DNA from: Roseiarcus sp.
Lineage (GTDB): Bacteria > Pseudomonadota > Alphaproteobacteria > Rhizobiales > Beijerinckiaceae
NCBI GenBank assembly: GCA_030153205.1
Contig: JASLHV010000579.1
Location: 1-8,052 of the forward strand
Length of the DNA stretch: 8,052 bases
Direction of reading: 5' to 3'
The notes under the pieces were generated by a model that saw only the letters and a list, made by a program, of their open reading frames with translations, was not told where the DNA came from and did no database searches. This document shows positions 1-7,979 of this stretch, in pieces. The position numbers were made by a program, and so were the translations under genes. The stretch's first letter is position 1; every line of letters starts with the position of its first letter.

Positions 1-299
1 GGCGCATCGGCATGGGTTCGGAAGACGCCGACCGGCTTACCGGATTGGATCAGCAGGGTCTGATCGGCTTCGAGGCTTTTCAGCGAAGCCGCGATGCGAT
101 CGAACGAATCCCAATCGCGCGCCGCGCGGCCGATGCCGCCATAGACGATAAGCTCGCTCGGCCGTTCCGCGACGTCAGGGTCGAGATTGTTCATCAGCAT
201 CCGCAACGGCGCTTCGGTCAGCCAGCTCTTCGCTGAAATCTCAGAGCCGCGCGCGGCGCGGATGACGCGGGCGTTATCGATGCGAGCATTGGCGTTCAT
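1..299 (-). CDS. hutU: urocanate hydratase, N-terminal 99 codons (cut by window edge)
   Basis: Urocanase hydrates urocanate to 4-imidazolone-5-propionate with tightly bound NAD+ as electrophile, the second step of cytosolic histidine breakdown. Only the N-terminus is visible, running off the left edge. It starts [18 protein letters not shown] and contains stretches typical of urocanase: [34 protein letters not shown], and [17 protein letters not shown] at the edge, which belongs to the NAD-binding region of the family. The ATG at 299 is preceded by GAGG with a 6-base spacer. The gene lies 24 bases after the hutG stop, so it is probably the last visible member of the hutI-hutH-hutG-hutU transcript. 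Full-length family members are about 550 residues. No frameshift is seen in the visible part. Identification is confident; the fate of the rest of the gene cannot be judged. Confidence 0.95.
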   Translation of the reverse strand, partial: MNANARIDNARVIRAARGSEISAKSWLTEAPLRMLMNNLDPDVAERPSELIVYGGIGRAARDWDSFDRIAASLKSLEADQTLLIQSGKPVGVFRTHADA

Positions 300-323
300 G
301 GCGGGCCTCGTGTCGGCGAGCGT

Positions 324-1136
324 TTAGGCAATCCAGGCGAGCATTATTGAAAGGACTTTTTCGAGAATACCGCGCGTGGCGCCGGCATAGGCGGCATCAT
401 AGGGCGTCGGCCAATTATCCGGCGTGACGGATGGCGGCTCGCGCATATAGGCGCGACAGGCGAGCTCCATCTGGAGGGCGTGGACGCCTTGATCTGGGCG
501 ACCGAAGTTTCGCGTGATCCATCCACCTTTGAAGCGGGCATCGACGACAAAGGACTGTCCGCTCGAAGCGAGCACTTTCGAAACGGCGCCGATGAGTTCC
601 GGGTCGGCGCTGGCGCCGCTGTTCGTTCCGAGATTGAAGGCTGGCAATTCGCCGTCGAAGAGCCGCGGGATGATTGAGCGGATCGAATGGCAGTCGTAAA
701 GCCCAATGCGCGGATGACGCGTGCGCAAGCGGGCGAGTTCGTTGCTTAAAGTCTCGTGGTAAGGATCGAAATAAGCGTGGCGACGGCGAGCGATTTCTTT
801 CGCCGTCGGCGCTGCGCCGCTCTGATAGAGCGGCTCGCCGTCGAAGGTCGTTGACGGACAAAGTTCGGTCGTCGCCATGCCGGGGTACAAGGAGGCGCCG
901 GACGGATCGCGATTGACGTCGATCACGCTGCGCGAAATGTTCGTGCGAACGACGGTTGCGCCGAGGTCCTTGACGAAATCGTAGAGTTGCTCGATCCACC
1001 AATCCGCGTCCTTGCGCGCCAGCCAGGGCGAGACCAATTGTGGCTCGATATCCATGAGATCGAGGCCAGTGTGCGGGATGCTGACGAGCAGCGGCGCATC
1101 GCCCCGCGTGACCTGAAGCCAGGCCGCATCGCTCAT
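324..1136 (-). CDS. hutG: N-formylglutamate deformylase (N-formylglutamate amidohydrolase)
   Basis: Hydrolyses N-formyl-L-glutamate to glutamate and formate, the last step of the five-step histidine pathway. The 270-residue product is of normal length for the FGase family. Family landmarks are visible: SIPHTG at 19-24, [13 protein letters not shown] at 68-80, YDCHSIRS at 147-154 (likely metal-binding histidine), [10 protein letters not shown] at 203-212 and [11 protein letters not shown] at 221-231. The start ATG at 1136 overlaps the hutH stop as ATGA and is preceded by GCGAGG with a 7-base spacer, so translation is probably coupled to hutH. The gene is named for the deformylase, not for the unrelated formiminoglutamase also called HutG in enteric bacteria. 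Presence of hutF across the divergent promoter, which supplies N-formylglutamate, supports this choice. The stop is TAA at 324-326. Confidence 0.95.
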   Translation of the reverse strand: MSDAAWLQVTRGDAPLLVSIPHTGLDLMDIEPQLVSPWLARKDADWWIEQLYDFVKDLGATVVRTNISRSVIDVNRDPSGASLYPGMATTELCPSTTFDGEPLYQSGAAPTAKEIARRRHAYFDPYHETLSNELARLRTRHPRIGLYDCHSIRSIIPRLFDGELPAFNLGTNSGASADPELIGAVSKVLASSGQSFVVDARFKGGWITRNFGRPDQGVHALQMELACRAYMREPPSVTPDNWPTPYDAAYAGATRGILEKVLSIMLAWIA

Positions 1137-2671
1137 GACGAAGCCTCGCAGATCGCGGGCAAGGGCGCGCCAACCGCTTCATAAACCACGCCGCTCTTGA
1201 CCAGCGCGATCGCCGCTTCAATATCGGGATGCAAATACCGGTCGTCTTCGAGATGACCAATCTTGGCTCGTACCGCCGCCCTTAAAGTTTCGAGGCGGGC
1301 GCTTGATTTCAGCGGCGCGTGAAAATCGCATCCTTGCGCGGCCGCCATCAATTCGATGGCGATCACCGCGAAAGCATTCTCGACCATCGGCTTGAGCCGC
1401 CGGGCGCCATGAGCGGCCATCGAGACATGGTCCTCCTGGTTCGCGGAGGTCGGAATGGAATCGACGCTGGCTGGCGCGGCGCGCGTCTTGTTTTCCGACA
1501 CAAGCGCGGCCGCGGTGACTTGTGGGATCATGAAACCGGAATTGAGGCCCGGCTTCGGCGTCAGAAAAGCGGGCAAACCCGAGAGCGCGGGATCGACAAG
1601 CATGGCGATCCGCCGCTCCGCCAGAGAGCCGATTTCGCAGATCGCCAGGGCGATCATATCCGCCGCGAAGGCGACAGGTTCGGCGTGGAAATTGCCGCCG
1701 GAGAGCGCCACGTCGTCCTCGGCGAAAATCAAGGGATTGTCGGAGACGCCATTGGCTTCATCGGCGAGCGTCGTCGCGGCTTGTCGCAAAAGGTCGAGCG
1801 CCGCGCCCATGACTTGCGGTTGGCAACGCAGGCAATACGGGTCTTGTACGCGCTCGTCGCCGATAAGATGCGACGCGCGAATGGCGCTTCCTTCCATTAG
1901 CGCGCGCAAAGCCTCCGCGACTTCGATCTGTCCGCGATGTTTCCGCAGGGCGTGAATGCGCGGATCAAAAGGCGCGTCCGAGCCGCGCGCAGCGTCCGTC
2001 GAGAGCGCGCCTGTCGCCAAGGCGGAGCGGAAGAGAAGCTCTGTCTCGAAGAGACCAGCCAGCGCATGGGCGGTTGAGAATTGCGTGCCGTTCAGCAGAG
2101 CCAGCCCTTCCTTTGGGCCGAGTTCCAGCGCCTTCAGATCGCGCGCGGCGAGAGCCTCGGCGGCCGGTAGGCGTTGGCCATCGAGAAATACCTCGCCGAC
2201 GCCGATCATCACGCTTGTCATATGGGCAAGGGGCGCAAGATCGCCTGACGCGCCAACGGAGCCTTGGGCGGGCACGATGGGAATGAGTCCGCGATCGAGC
2301 ATCGCTTGCAGCATGCTCAGCGTTTCGAGGCGTACGCCCGAGGCGCCTTGGGCGAGCGAAGCGAGCTTCAGCGATATCATCAGACGCGTGACGGCGATCG
2401 GCGTCGGTTCGCCGACGCCGGCTGCATGCGAAAGGACGATGTTGCGCTGCAAGCGGGCGAGATCCGCCGACTCGATCCGTACGCTCGCGAGTTTGCCGAA
2501 GCCCGTGTTCAGCCCGTAAACGGGCTCGCCCTTGGCAAGGATACGCGCGACGGACTCGGCGCTTGCGATAACCTTGTCGCGGTACGACGGGTCAAGCGCG
2601 ACAGCCCCACCGCGATAGATCGCGCGCCAGTCGGCAAGCGAGGCGGCGCCAGGCTTGATGACGACGCTCAC
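1133..2671 (-). CDS. hutH: histidine ammonia-lyase (histidase)
   Basis: Non-oxidatively deaminates L-histidine to trans-urocanate and NH3, opening the pathway and producing the HutC inducer. The product is 512 residues, the usual family length. The Ala-Ser-Gly triad that cyclises to the MIO electrophile is at 141-143 within [15 protein letters not shown]. Other active-site residues match the Pseudomonas putida enzyme, each shifted by one: Y52 (VYGLNTGFG), N194 (LLNGTQ), Y279 and R282 ([13 protein letters not shown]), F328 ([11 protein letters not shown]) and E413 ([11 protein letters not shown]). I chose the GTG at 2671. It overlaps the hutI stop (GTGA), has GGAGAGG just upstream (2681-2675), and gives the expected N-terminus ([15 protein letters not shown]). 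A longer open frame upstream only runs through hutI in another frame. Translation is likely coupled to both neighbours. Residue C280 is serine in several well-known histidases. Confidence 0.97.
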   Translation of the reverse strand: MSVVIKPGAASLADWRAIYRGGAVALDPSYRDKVIASAESVARILAKGEPVYGLNTGFGKLASVRIESADLARLQRNIVLSHAAGVGEPTPIAVTRLMISLKLASLAQGASGVRLETLSMLQAMLDRGLIPIVPAQGSVGASGDLAPLAHMTSVMIGVGEVFLDGQRLPAAEALAARDLKALELGPKEGLALLNGTQFSTAHALAGLFETELLFRSALATGALSTDAARGSDAPFDPRIHALRKHRGQIEVAEALRALMEGSAIRASHLIGDERVQDPYCLRCQPQVMGAALDLLRQAATTLADEANGVSDNPLIFAEDDVALSGGNFHAEPVAFAADMIALAICEIGSLAERRIAMLVDPALSGLPAFLTPKPGLNSGFMIPQVTAAALVSENKTRAAPASVDSIPTSANQEDHVSMAAHGARRLKPMVENAFAVIAIELMAAAQGCDFHAPLKSSARLETLRAAVRAKIGHLEDDRYLHPDIEAAIALVKSGVVYEAVGAPLPAICEASS

Positions 2672-3897
2672 TGGCCTCTCCAGACGCGCGCATAAAGCGG
2701 GTTGAAACCGAGACGATAGACAAGTTCGGCCGGACGCTCGACATTCCAAATCGCGAGATCCGCCCATTTTCCAGCGTCGAGTGTCCCCGTCTCCGACGCA
2801 ACGCCGAGCGCTTTCGCCGCCTCGCGCGTGACGCCGGCAAGGCATTCATCGACCGTCATGCGAAACAAAGTCGCCGCCATATTCATCGCCAGCAGCAAAG
2901 AGGTGAGCGGCGACGTGCCGGGATTGCAATCCGTCGCGACCGCCATCGATACGCGATGACGACGGAAGAGATCGATCGGCGGTCGTTTGGTCTCGCGGAT
3001 GAAATAATAAGCGCCTGGCAGCATCACGGCGACCGTACCGACGGCGGCCATGGCCGCAGCGCCTTCTTCGTCAGTATATTCAAGGTGATCGGCGGAGAGC
3101 GCGCCGAAGCGTGCGGCGAGGGCGGCGCCATGTTGGTTGGAGAGCTGGTCGGCGTGCAATTTAACCGGCAGGTCATGCTGTTTCGCCGCCTTAAAGACAC
3201 GCGCGATCTCGTCTGGAGAAAAGGCGATCGTCTCGCCAAAACCGTCGACCGCGTCCGCGAGGCGATCGCGCGCGATGATGGGGATCATGCCGTCGACGAC
3301 GGCGTCGATATAACGCTTCTTGTCCCCGCCCATTTCGGGTGGCAAGGCGTGAGCGCCGAGGAAACTCGTGCGGATGGCGACGGATCGCGTTTGGCCGAGC
3401 CGCCGCGCCGCACGCAGTGATTTCATTTCGCTCTCGAGATCGAGGCCGTACCCCGATTTGATCTCGACCGTCGTTGCCCCTTCGGCGATGAGAGCGTCGA
3501 GGCGCGGCAGACTTTGCCGAACGAGATCGTCCTCGCTTGCCGCCCGAACCGCCCTCACAGAAGAAAGAATGCCGCCGCCGGCTCGGGCGATTTCCTCATA
3601 GGAGGCGCCGGCGAGACGCAGTTCAAACTCATGAGCGCGATCGCCCATAAATACGAGATGCGTATGGCAATCAATCAGCCCAGGCGTAATCCAACGCCCT
3701 TCGCAATTATGCGTTTCCTCAGCGGCTGCTATGATTGCGGGCGCGTCGCGCTCAGGTCCGGCATAAAGGATCCGACCGTCTGCCGATGCGACAAGGCCGC
3801 GCTCGACGACGCCCAGACCTGACGTTCCGGCGGCCAGCGTCATGAGGCGCGCATTGCGCCAGACACGAAGCTGCTGTTTCGCCGTATCATCCGGCAT
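2668..3897 (-). CDS. hutI: imidazolonepropionase
   Basis: Opens the imidazolone ring of 4-imidazolone-5-propionate to give N-formimino-L-glutamate, the third step of histidine degradation. The 409-residue protein is a metal-dependent amidohydrolase of normal length. Visible landmarks are [17 protein letters not shown] with metal ligands H78 and H80, [13 protein letters not shown] at 106-118, [13 protein letters not shown] at 145-157, KLHADQ with H248, SADHLEY with H271, and [10 protein letters not shown] with D323. The ATG at 3897 gives a family-like N-terminus ([20 protein letters not shown]); GGGAGGAA lies upstream at 3915-3908, with a somewhat long spacer. The open frame continues through two upstream ATGs into the operator palindrome, but that extension is basic, low-conservation-looking and lies at or before the predicted transcription start. 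The gene is first in the minus-strand hut transcript and its stop overlaps the hutH GTG. Confidence 0.96.
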   Translation of the reverse strand: MPDDTAKQQLRVWRNARLMTLAAGTSGLGVVERGLVASADGRILYAGPERDAPAIIAAAEETHNCEGRWITPGLIDCHTHLVFMGDRAHEFELRLAGASYEEIARAGGGILSSVRAVRAASEDDLVRQSLPRLDALIAEGATTVEIKSGYGLDLESEMKSLRAARRLGQTRSVAIRTSFLGAHALPPEMGGDKKRYIDAVVDGMIPIIARDRLADAVDGFGETIAFSPDEIARVFKAAKQHDLPVKLHADQLSNQHGAALAARFGALSADHLEYTDEEGAAAMAAVGTVAVMLPGAYYFIRETKRPPIDLFRRHRVSMAVATDCNPGTSPLTSLLLAMNMAATLFRMTVDECLAGVTREAAKALGVASETGTLDAGKWADLAIWNVERPAELVYRLGFNPLYARVWRGQ

Positions 3898-3916
3898 GGG
3901 CCGCCTGTTCCTCCCT

Positions 3917-3944
3917 TTGCCTGGGAAGCGATAATGTATATACA
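3917..3944 (+). promoter_or_regulatory. candidate hutF-hutC promoter
   Basis: TTGCCT (3917-3922) and TATACA (3939-3944) are separated by 16 bases; each matches the sigma-70 hexamer consensus at 4 of 6 positions. The -10 lies inside the palindromic operator, so a bound repressor would block RNA polymerase. Initiation about 7 bases downstream would leave a leader of roughly 20 bases before the hutF ATG. GATAAT at 3930-3935 is an alternative -10 but has no convincing -35. This is a prediction by eye. Confidence 0.5.
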
Positions 3945-3948
3945 TAAT
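3931..3948. promoter_or_regulatory. probable HutC operator in the hutI/hutF divergent promoter
   Basis: A perfect 12-base palindrome, ATGTATATACAT (3934-3945), extends to ATAATGTATATACATAAT (3931-3948) with one mismatched pair. The GTATATAC core fits the GT-N4-AC dyad bound by GntR-superfamily repressors, and TGTA..TACA is the recurring core of known hut operators. It stands out as an AT-rich island in GC-rich DNA and sits between hutI and hutF, one gene away from hutC. Assignment to HutC is inferred from context. Confidence 0.85.
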
Positions 3949-3962
3949 AGGAGAGAGGGCAA
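3935..3962 (-). promoter_or_regulatory. candidate hutI-hutH-hutG-hutU promoter
   Basis: On the minus strand TTGCCC (3962-3957) and TATACA (3940-3935) have a 16-base spacer. They are the exact mirror of the plus-strand hutF promoter about the point 3939/3940. The -10 is within the operator palindrome. Predicted initiation near 3928 leaves about 30 leader bases, including the GGGAGGAA ribosome-binding site of hutI. This is a prediction by eye. Confidence 0.5.
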
Positions 3963-3972
3963 GACGCGAGAG

Positions 3973-5325
3973 ATGACCTTCATTCACGCCAAGGACGCGC
4001 TGACGCCGTATGGCTGGCGCGGCGACGTCCGGTTAGCGATCGAGGAAGGGAAAATTCAGGCCGTCGAGAGCGGCGTGACGCATCAGCCTGACGACGAGCG
4101 CTGCGACCTTCTGATTCCTGGCATGCCTAATGTCCATAGCCATGCTTTCCAACGCGGCATGGCGGGTCTTGCCGAAACGCGCGGGCCTGCGTCAGACAAT
4201 TTTTGGACATGGCGCGAAGCGATGTACCGTTTCGCTTTGACGATGACGCCCGACGACGTCGAGGCCGTCGCGGCAATGCTCTATGTAGAGATGCTTGAGA
4301 CCGGGTTTACGCGGGTCGGCGAGTTTCACTACCTCCACCACGATCGCGATGGCCAGCCTTATGGCGATATCGGCGAAATGGCGTCGCGCATTGTTGCGGC
4401 GGCGTCGCAAAGCGGCATTCGCCTCACGCTTCTGCCTTGCTTTTACGCCCATTCGACCTTTGGCGGCGAGCCGCCGCGCGATGAACAGAGACGCTTTGTT
4501 TGCAGCCTCGATCAGTACTCGCGCCTCCTCGAAGGCGTGCGCGCCGCCGTGACGCCGCTCGCAGGCGCCGGAATTGGTGTCGCGCCCCATAGTCTGCGGG
4601 CGGTGACGGACGAGGAGCTTACCGCGCTGGTCGCCATGGCGCCCGACGGACCAATTCACATTCACGTCGCCGAGCAAACGAAAGAGGTCGAGGATTGTCT
4701 GTCATGGTCCGGGGCGCGGCCGGTTGAATATCTTTTGAGTCATGCACCGGTCGACCAACGCTGGTGCCTCATTCATGCGACGCATATGACGCGGCCCGAG
4801 ACCGTGCGCATGGCCTTGAGCGGGGCCGTCGCCGGACTCTGCCCGGTGACGGAGGCCAATCTCGGCGACGGCGTCTTTAACGCAACGCTCTTTCGTACCC
4901 AAGGCGGTCGCTTTGGCGTCGGTACGGACTCGAACGTATCGATCGGCATTTCCGAGGAATTGCGACAGCTTGAATATGCGCAGCGTCTTACACATAGAGA
5001 GCGCAATGTGATGGGCGAGGCGCGCGCTTCAACGGGGCGGGCGCTCTATCTTGCGGCGCTTCGTGGCGGCGGCGTGGCGCTGGGCGCGCCATTGGGTCTA
5101 GAAGCTGGCGCGCCCGCGGATTTTTTGTCGCTTCGGCGCGATCATCCGCTAACGGAAGGGCTCAAACCGGACGGCGTCCTCGACGTCTGGATCTTTGTCG
5201 AACGGACGATCGTCGACAATGTATGGATCGGCGGCGAAAAGCCGGTCGAGGGCGGGCGTCACCGCGAGCGTGAGGCGATTGAAAGACGTTTCCGCACGGT
5301 AGTAAAAACGTTGCGGGAAGGATGA
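3973..5325 (+). CDS. hutF: formimidoylglutamate deiminase
   Basis: Deiminates N-formimino-L-glutamate to N-formyl-L-glutamate and NH3, committing the cell to the HutF-HutG branch. The 450-residue protein is a zinc-dependent amidohydrolase of the expected length. Residues line up one position before those described for the Pseudomonas aeruginosa enzyme: metal ligands H55 and H57 ([13 protein letters not shown]), H231 ([13 protein letters not shown]) and D319 ([11 protein letters not shown]), with E234 and H268 ([10 protein letters not shown]) as catalytic residues; H206 is in [11 protein letters not shown] chose the ATG at 3973 because it gives the family-typical start [15 protein letters not shown]. 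The frame opens 13 codons earlier at an ATG inside the operator, which would probably lie upstream of the transcript start. The Shine-Dalgarno sequence is modest (GAGAGAGGG, spaced 13 bases or more). The stop overlaps hutC as ATGA. Confidence 0.95.
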   Translation: MTFIHAKDALTPYGWRGDVRLAIEEGKIQAVESGVTHQPDDERCDLLIPGMPNVHSHAFQRGMAGLAETRGPASDNFWTWREAMYRFALTMTPDDVEAVAAMLYVEMLETGFTRVGEFHYLHHDRDGQPYGDIGEMASRIVAAASQSGIRLTLLPCFYAHSTFGGEPPRDEQRRFVCSLDQYSRLLEGVRAAVTPLAGAGIGVAPHSLRAVTDEELTALVAMAPDGPIHIHVAEQTKEVEDCLSWSGARPVEYLLSHAPVDQRWCLIHATHMTRPETVRMALSGAVAGLCPVTEANLGDGVFNATLFRTQGGRFGVGTDSNVSIGISEELRQLEYAQRLTHRERNVMGEARASTGRALYLAALRGGGVALGAPLGLEAGAPADFLSLRRDHPLTEGLKPDGVLDVWIFVERTIVDNVWIGGEKPVEGGRHREREAIERRFRTVVKTLREG

Positions 5326-6104
5326 CTGCAAACGTGCTGATCAACGGAGCGCCAAAAGATCGAAGCGGTGAAGCGCCGGCGTCTCTACATCGAAGAATTC
5401 TGGCCGATCTCGAGGCGCGGATCTTGTCAGGCGAATGGCCGCCGGGCCACCGCGTGCCGTTTGAGCATGAACTGATGGTCGCCTACGCCTGTTCGCGAAT
5501 GACGGTCAGTAAAGTTCTGACGCAACTCGCGCGGGCCGGCCTGGTCGCGAGACGAAGGAAGGCCGGGACATTTGTCGCTCGTCCTCATTCGCAGGCCGCG
5601 GTTCTCGAGATCCACGACATCAAGGCGGAGGCGACGGCGCTGGGCCTTCCCTACCGTTTTGAAATCGCGGCACGCCGTCAAAGAAAGAGCAATCAGAGCG
5701 ACAGGCTGCGGATTGATCTCGCCAAGCCAGGCGCCCTTCTCGATGTCACGTGCCGCCACTTCGCCGGCTCCGAACCCTTTTGCCTGGAGCAGCGACTGAT
5801 CAATCTCGCAGCGGCGCCCGAAGCGGCGATGGAAGCTTTCGAAGAGCAATCCCCTGGAGCCTGGCTTGTACAGCGCGTTCCCTGGACCGCCGCGGAAAAT
5901 CGGATTCGCGCCACAGGCGCCGATGGTCCGACCGCATCATCGCTGTGCATTGAGGAGCGCGCGCCTTGTCTCGTCATCGAACGTCGCACTTGGCGCGCCG
6001 AGCTGCCCGTCACTTATGTCAAGCTGACGTATCCTGCAGATGCGCATGAGCTGGTGGCGCGTTTCGCGCCATCGCAGACGATCGGTATTCCTGATCAGAA
6101 ATGA
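5322..6104 (+). CDS. hutC: histidine utilisation repressor, GntR/HutC family
   Basis: Transcriptional repressor of hut genes; family members release DNA on binding urocanate. The 260-residue product has an N-terminal GntR winged helix-turn-helix at about 22-87 ([37 protein letters not shown] with the recognition helix, then RRRKAGTFV as the wing) and a C-terminal UTRA ligand-binding domain at about 95-250. It follows hutF with a 4-base ATGA overlap, so the repressor is made from a transcript that the probable operator at 3931-3948 would control, implying autorepression. GGGAAGG directly abuts the ATG at 5322, giving no normal spacer. Translation may rely on coupling to hutF, or start at the in-frame GTG at 5334 (12 bases after GGGAAGG), which would remove four residues outside both domains. 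The 3' end overlaps the convergent neighbouring gene by 10 bases. Confidence 0.93.
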   Translation: MTANVLINGAPKDRSGEAPASLHRRILADLEARILSGEWPPGHRVPFEHELMVAYACSRMTVSKVLTQLARAGLVARRRKAGTFVARPHSQAAVLEIHDIKAEATALGLPYRFEIAARRQRKSNQSDRLRIDLAKPGALLDVTCRHFAGSEPFCLEQRLINLAAAPEAAMEAFEEQSPGAWLVQRVPWTAAENRIRATGADGPTASSLCIEERAPCLVIERRTWRAELPVTYVKLTYPADAHELVARFAPSQTIGIPDQK

Positions 6105-7186
6105 ATACGCGATTTTGTCCCTTCGAATCGCCCCGTATCGAAAAAGCGCTCGATGACCTCCTCTGCTTGTTTGATGTCGACGCCGCGCGCAGCGAGCCAG
6201 GAATCGTCGAACAGTGTGCTGCGATAACGTTCGCCGGAATCGCATAGCAGCGTCACGATCGCGCCATTTTCACCTTGTTCCGCCATTTCCGCGGCGATTT
6301 GCGCAACAGCCCAAAGATTAGTTCCCGTCGAGCCGCCGCAGGAACGGCCAATCTTGCGCGACAGCGTGCGGGCGGCGGCGATGCTCGCCGCATCCGGCGC
6401 GGAATAGGCGCGATCGACGAGCTCCGGAATGAAAGACGGTTCGCAACGTGGCCGACCAATGCCTTCAATCAAAGATCGTTCGCCATCATGCTCTGTGACG
6501 ATGCGATCGGCGAGATGGCGGTGAAAGACGGAGGCCTCGGGATCGGCGATGCAAAGGCGCGTCGATAGACGACGGTACCGAATGTAGCGGCCGATCGTCG
6601 CCGATGTGCCGCCGGTGCCGGCGCCAACGACAACCCACGCAGGAACTGGATGCTCCTCATGAGCCATCTGGCCGAAAATCGATTGCGCGATATTGTTGTT
6701 GCCACGCCAGTCGGTAGCGCGCTCGGCGTAGGTGAATTGGTCCATGTAATGCCCATTGAGATCACGGGCGAGCCGCGCGCTTTCGGCGTACATTTCGCGC
6801 GAGCTATCAACGAAATGGCTCTCGCCTCCATAAAAGGCGATTTCCGCAACCTTTTCGGCGGATGTCGAACGCGGCATCACCGCAATGAATCGCAAGCCGA
6901 GGAGACGCGCGAAATAGGCTTCTGACACGGCCGTCGAGCCGCTCGACGCCTCGACGATGGGCGTCGACGGACCGATCCAACCATTGCATAGGGCGTAAAG
7001 AAAAAGGGAGCGCGCGAGGCGATGTTTGAGGCTGCCGGTCGGGTGCGTAGATTCGTCCTTAAGATAAAGCGCCACCCCGATCGACGGCATTGGCGCGCGG
7101 AGCAAATGCGTGTCCGCCGAACGATTGAAATCGGCTTCGATGATTTCAACGGCTCCGGCGGTCCATTCTCGATCGACTTGGGACAT
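6095..7186 (-). CDS. PLP-dependent cysteine desulfhydrase / cysteine synthase family protein (Cds1-like)
   Basis: Fold type II PLP enzyme of the cysteine synthase/cystathionine beta-synthase superfamily. Its sequence resembles mycobacterial Cds1, an L-cysteine desulfhydrase releasing H2S, NH3 and pyruvate. Visible features of the 363-residue protein: N-terminal [16 protein letters not shown] (15-30); [19 protein letters not shown] (42-60), with K54 the likely PLP lysine; the substrate loop SSGST (81-85); [18 protein letters not shown] (188-205), the glycine-rich phosphate cup; [11 protein letters not shown] (280-290); and [17 protein letters not shown] (315-331). The ATG at 7186 has AGGCGG five bases upstream and gives the family-like N-terminus [11 protein letters not shown] longer frame continues into the 3' end of tetR but is arginine/serine-rich and not family-like. 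The gene is convergent with hutC and 70 bases downstream of tetR on the same strand. It has no obvious tie to histidine catabolism. The exact reaction (desulfhydrase or synthase) cannot be fixed by eye. Confidence 0.85.
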   Translation of the reverse strand: MSQVDREWTAGAVEIIEADFNRSADTHLLRAPMPSIGVALYLKDESTHPTGSLKHRLARSLFLYALCNGWIGPSTPIVEASSGSTAVSEAYFARLLGLRFIAVMPRSTSAEKVAEIAFYGGESHFVDSSREMYAESARLARDLNGHYMDQFTYAERATDWRGNNNIAQSIFGQMAHEEHPVPAWVVVGAGTGGTSATIGRYIRYRRLSTRLCIADPEASVFHRHLADRIVTEHDGERSLIEGIGRPRCEPSFIPELVDRAYSAPDAASIAAARTLSRKIGRSCGGSTGTNLWAVAQIAAEMAEQGENGAIVTLLCDSGERYRSTLFDDSWLAARGVDIKQAEEVIERFFDTGRFEGTKSRIHF

Positions 7187-7223
7187 AAGCGCCGCCTGTT
7201 CAAAAGGGAAAGCACCGCCTAAC

Positions 7224-7235
7224 GCGGCGCGCCGC
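7224..7235. repeat. GC-only palindrome in the tetR-cds1 gap
   Basis: GCGGCGCGCCGC is a perfect 12-base palindrome in the 70-base gap between tetR and the Cds1-like gene. It could form a short stem in RNA from either strand but is not followed by a U-run on the minus strand. It may reinforce the adjacent hairpin at the tetR stop codon. The gap shows no convincing promoter, so the Cds1-like gene either is read through from tetR or uses a promoter I cannot recognise. Confidence 0.35.
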
Positions 7236-7240
7236 CTTTG

Positions 7241-7258
7241 AAAAGAGGCGCTGCGCCT
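7241..7258 (-). terminator. weak intrinsic-terminator-like hairpin at the tetR stop codon
   Basis: On the minus strand the sequence AGGCGCAGCGCCT (7258-7246) is a perfect inverted repeat around one central base, overlapping the tetR TAG stop. It is followed by CTTTT (7245-7241). The stem is short (about four or five pairs once a loop is allowed) and the U-run has only four residues, so any termination would be partial. It might attenuate read-through from tetR into the Cds1-like gene. Confidence 0.4.
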
Positions 7259-7967
7259 AAGGCGTCCGAGGGGCGTCGATGACCGCCTCGAAGAGAGCGT
7301 CGTCGTCAACATCGAGACCCAGACGCTCCAGGAGTGGCGACCAACGGCCGTCGATCGCTAAAATCGCAAAACCATGGACGATGGACCAAGCCCGGGCCAA
7401 CTGCCCGGCTTGCGCAAGAGTGGGACGATCGCCCCCTTCGACGGGAGGACCGTTCGCGCCAGACAGCGTCTCGAAACATGCACGAGCAGCGTCGCGAAGG
7501 GCAGGGCGCTTCATGTCGAGCCGCTCGCTACGAAACATCATCAAAAAAAGCGCCGGATGAGCCTTTGCGAACGCGACATAGCCGCGCCCAATCGCGTCGA
7601 GCCGTTCGGCCGGCGATAGATTATCGCGAAGGCCGGCGGACATCGAGATGCGCAATCGCTCAAAGCCGGCCGTGGCGAGTTCGGCCAGAAGACCCGCGAG
7701 ATCGCCGAAATGATGCTTTGGCGCGGCATGGGAAACGCCGGCTTCGCGCGCTGCGGCGCGCAATGTCAGGCCGGCGACGCCATCTCGTTTGAGCAATCTC
7801 TCGGCTGCGTACAGCAAAGCGCTCTTGAGGGCGCCGTGATGGTAGGCGTCCTCACGCTTTGCTTTCAGCGCGTTGCGGCCGGACTTGGCGGCGCGCCGTC
7901 GGGCCGGGGGTACGGACGCCTCGTTCGCAAGGGGCCGTCGCAGTTTTTTCTTGGCGGAGATGGGCAT
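7257..7967 (-). CDS. TetR-family transcriptional regulator with WHG-type C-terminal domain
   Basis: Probable one-component repressor. The 236-residue product has a TetR N-terminal helix-turn-helix at about 44-95: [48 protein letters not shown]. The second half is an all-helical ligand-binding domain whose [16 protein letters not shown] (194-209) carries the W..VHG signature of WHG-type TetR proteins. Residues 1-40 form an unusual Lys/Arg/Ala-rich tail ([13 protein letters not shown] and [18 protein letters not shown]) ahead of the usual domain start. No alternative ATG or GTG lies nearer the HTH, so I keep the ATG at 7967, although no clear Shine-Dalgarno sequence precedes it. Two matching palindromes upstream suggest autoregulation and control of a divergent gene off the right edge. 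The ligand is unknown. The Cds1-like gene follows on the same strand and may be a co-transcribed target. Confidence 0.9.
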   Translation of the reverse strand: MPISAKKKLRRPLANEASVPPARRRAAKSGRNALKAKREDAYHHGALKSALLYAAERLLKRDGVAGLTLRAAAREAGVSHAAPKHHFGDLAGLLAELATAGFERLRISMSAGLRDNLSPAERLDAIGRGYVAFAKAHPALFLMMFRSERLDMKRPALRDAARACFETLSGANGPPVEGGDRPTLAQAGQLARAWSIVHGFAILAIDGRWSPLLERLGLDVDDDALFEAVIDAPRTP

Positions 7968-7979
7968 CGAGCGCTCGTT

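Noticed and set aside
415..1260. A 281-codon minus-strand frame over hutG
   Set aside because: It is an out-of-frame reading of hutG and the hutH 3' end, arginine-rich with no domain; hutG itself has all FGase motifs.
1832..1834. Ser-to-Cys change next to the catalytic tyrosine of HutH (C280)
   Set aside because: The position neighbours, but is not, a catalytic residue, and Cys here is probably common in alphaproteobacterial histidases; not evidence of altered activity.
1319..2695. Long plus-strand open frames opposite hutH (about 140-190 codons each)
   Set aside because: They are arginine/alanine/serine-rich mirror frames of a GC-rich gene, lack family features and oppose a histidase with an intact active site.
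2672..2845. A 58-residue N-terminal extension of HutH
   Set aside because: It reads through hutI in another frame; the GTG at 2671 has a good Shine-Dalgarno sequence and the normal histidase N-terminus.
2956..3420. Plus-strand open frame of about 150 codons opposite hutI
   Set aside because: Shadow of hutI; no ribosome-binding site or recognisable domain.
6109..6131. GCGATT...AATCGC stem after the hutC stop as a terminator
   Set aside because: Six pairs with an 11-base loop, no U-run afterwards (CCCC follows), and it lies inside the Cds1-like coding region.
7187..7312. A 42-residue N-terminal extension of the Cds1-like enzyme
   Set aside because: It overlaps the tetR 3' end and is Arg/Ser-rich; the ATG at 7186 has AGGCGG upstream and gives the family-like N-terminus.
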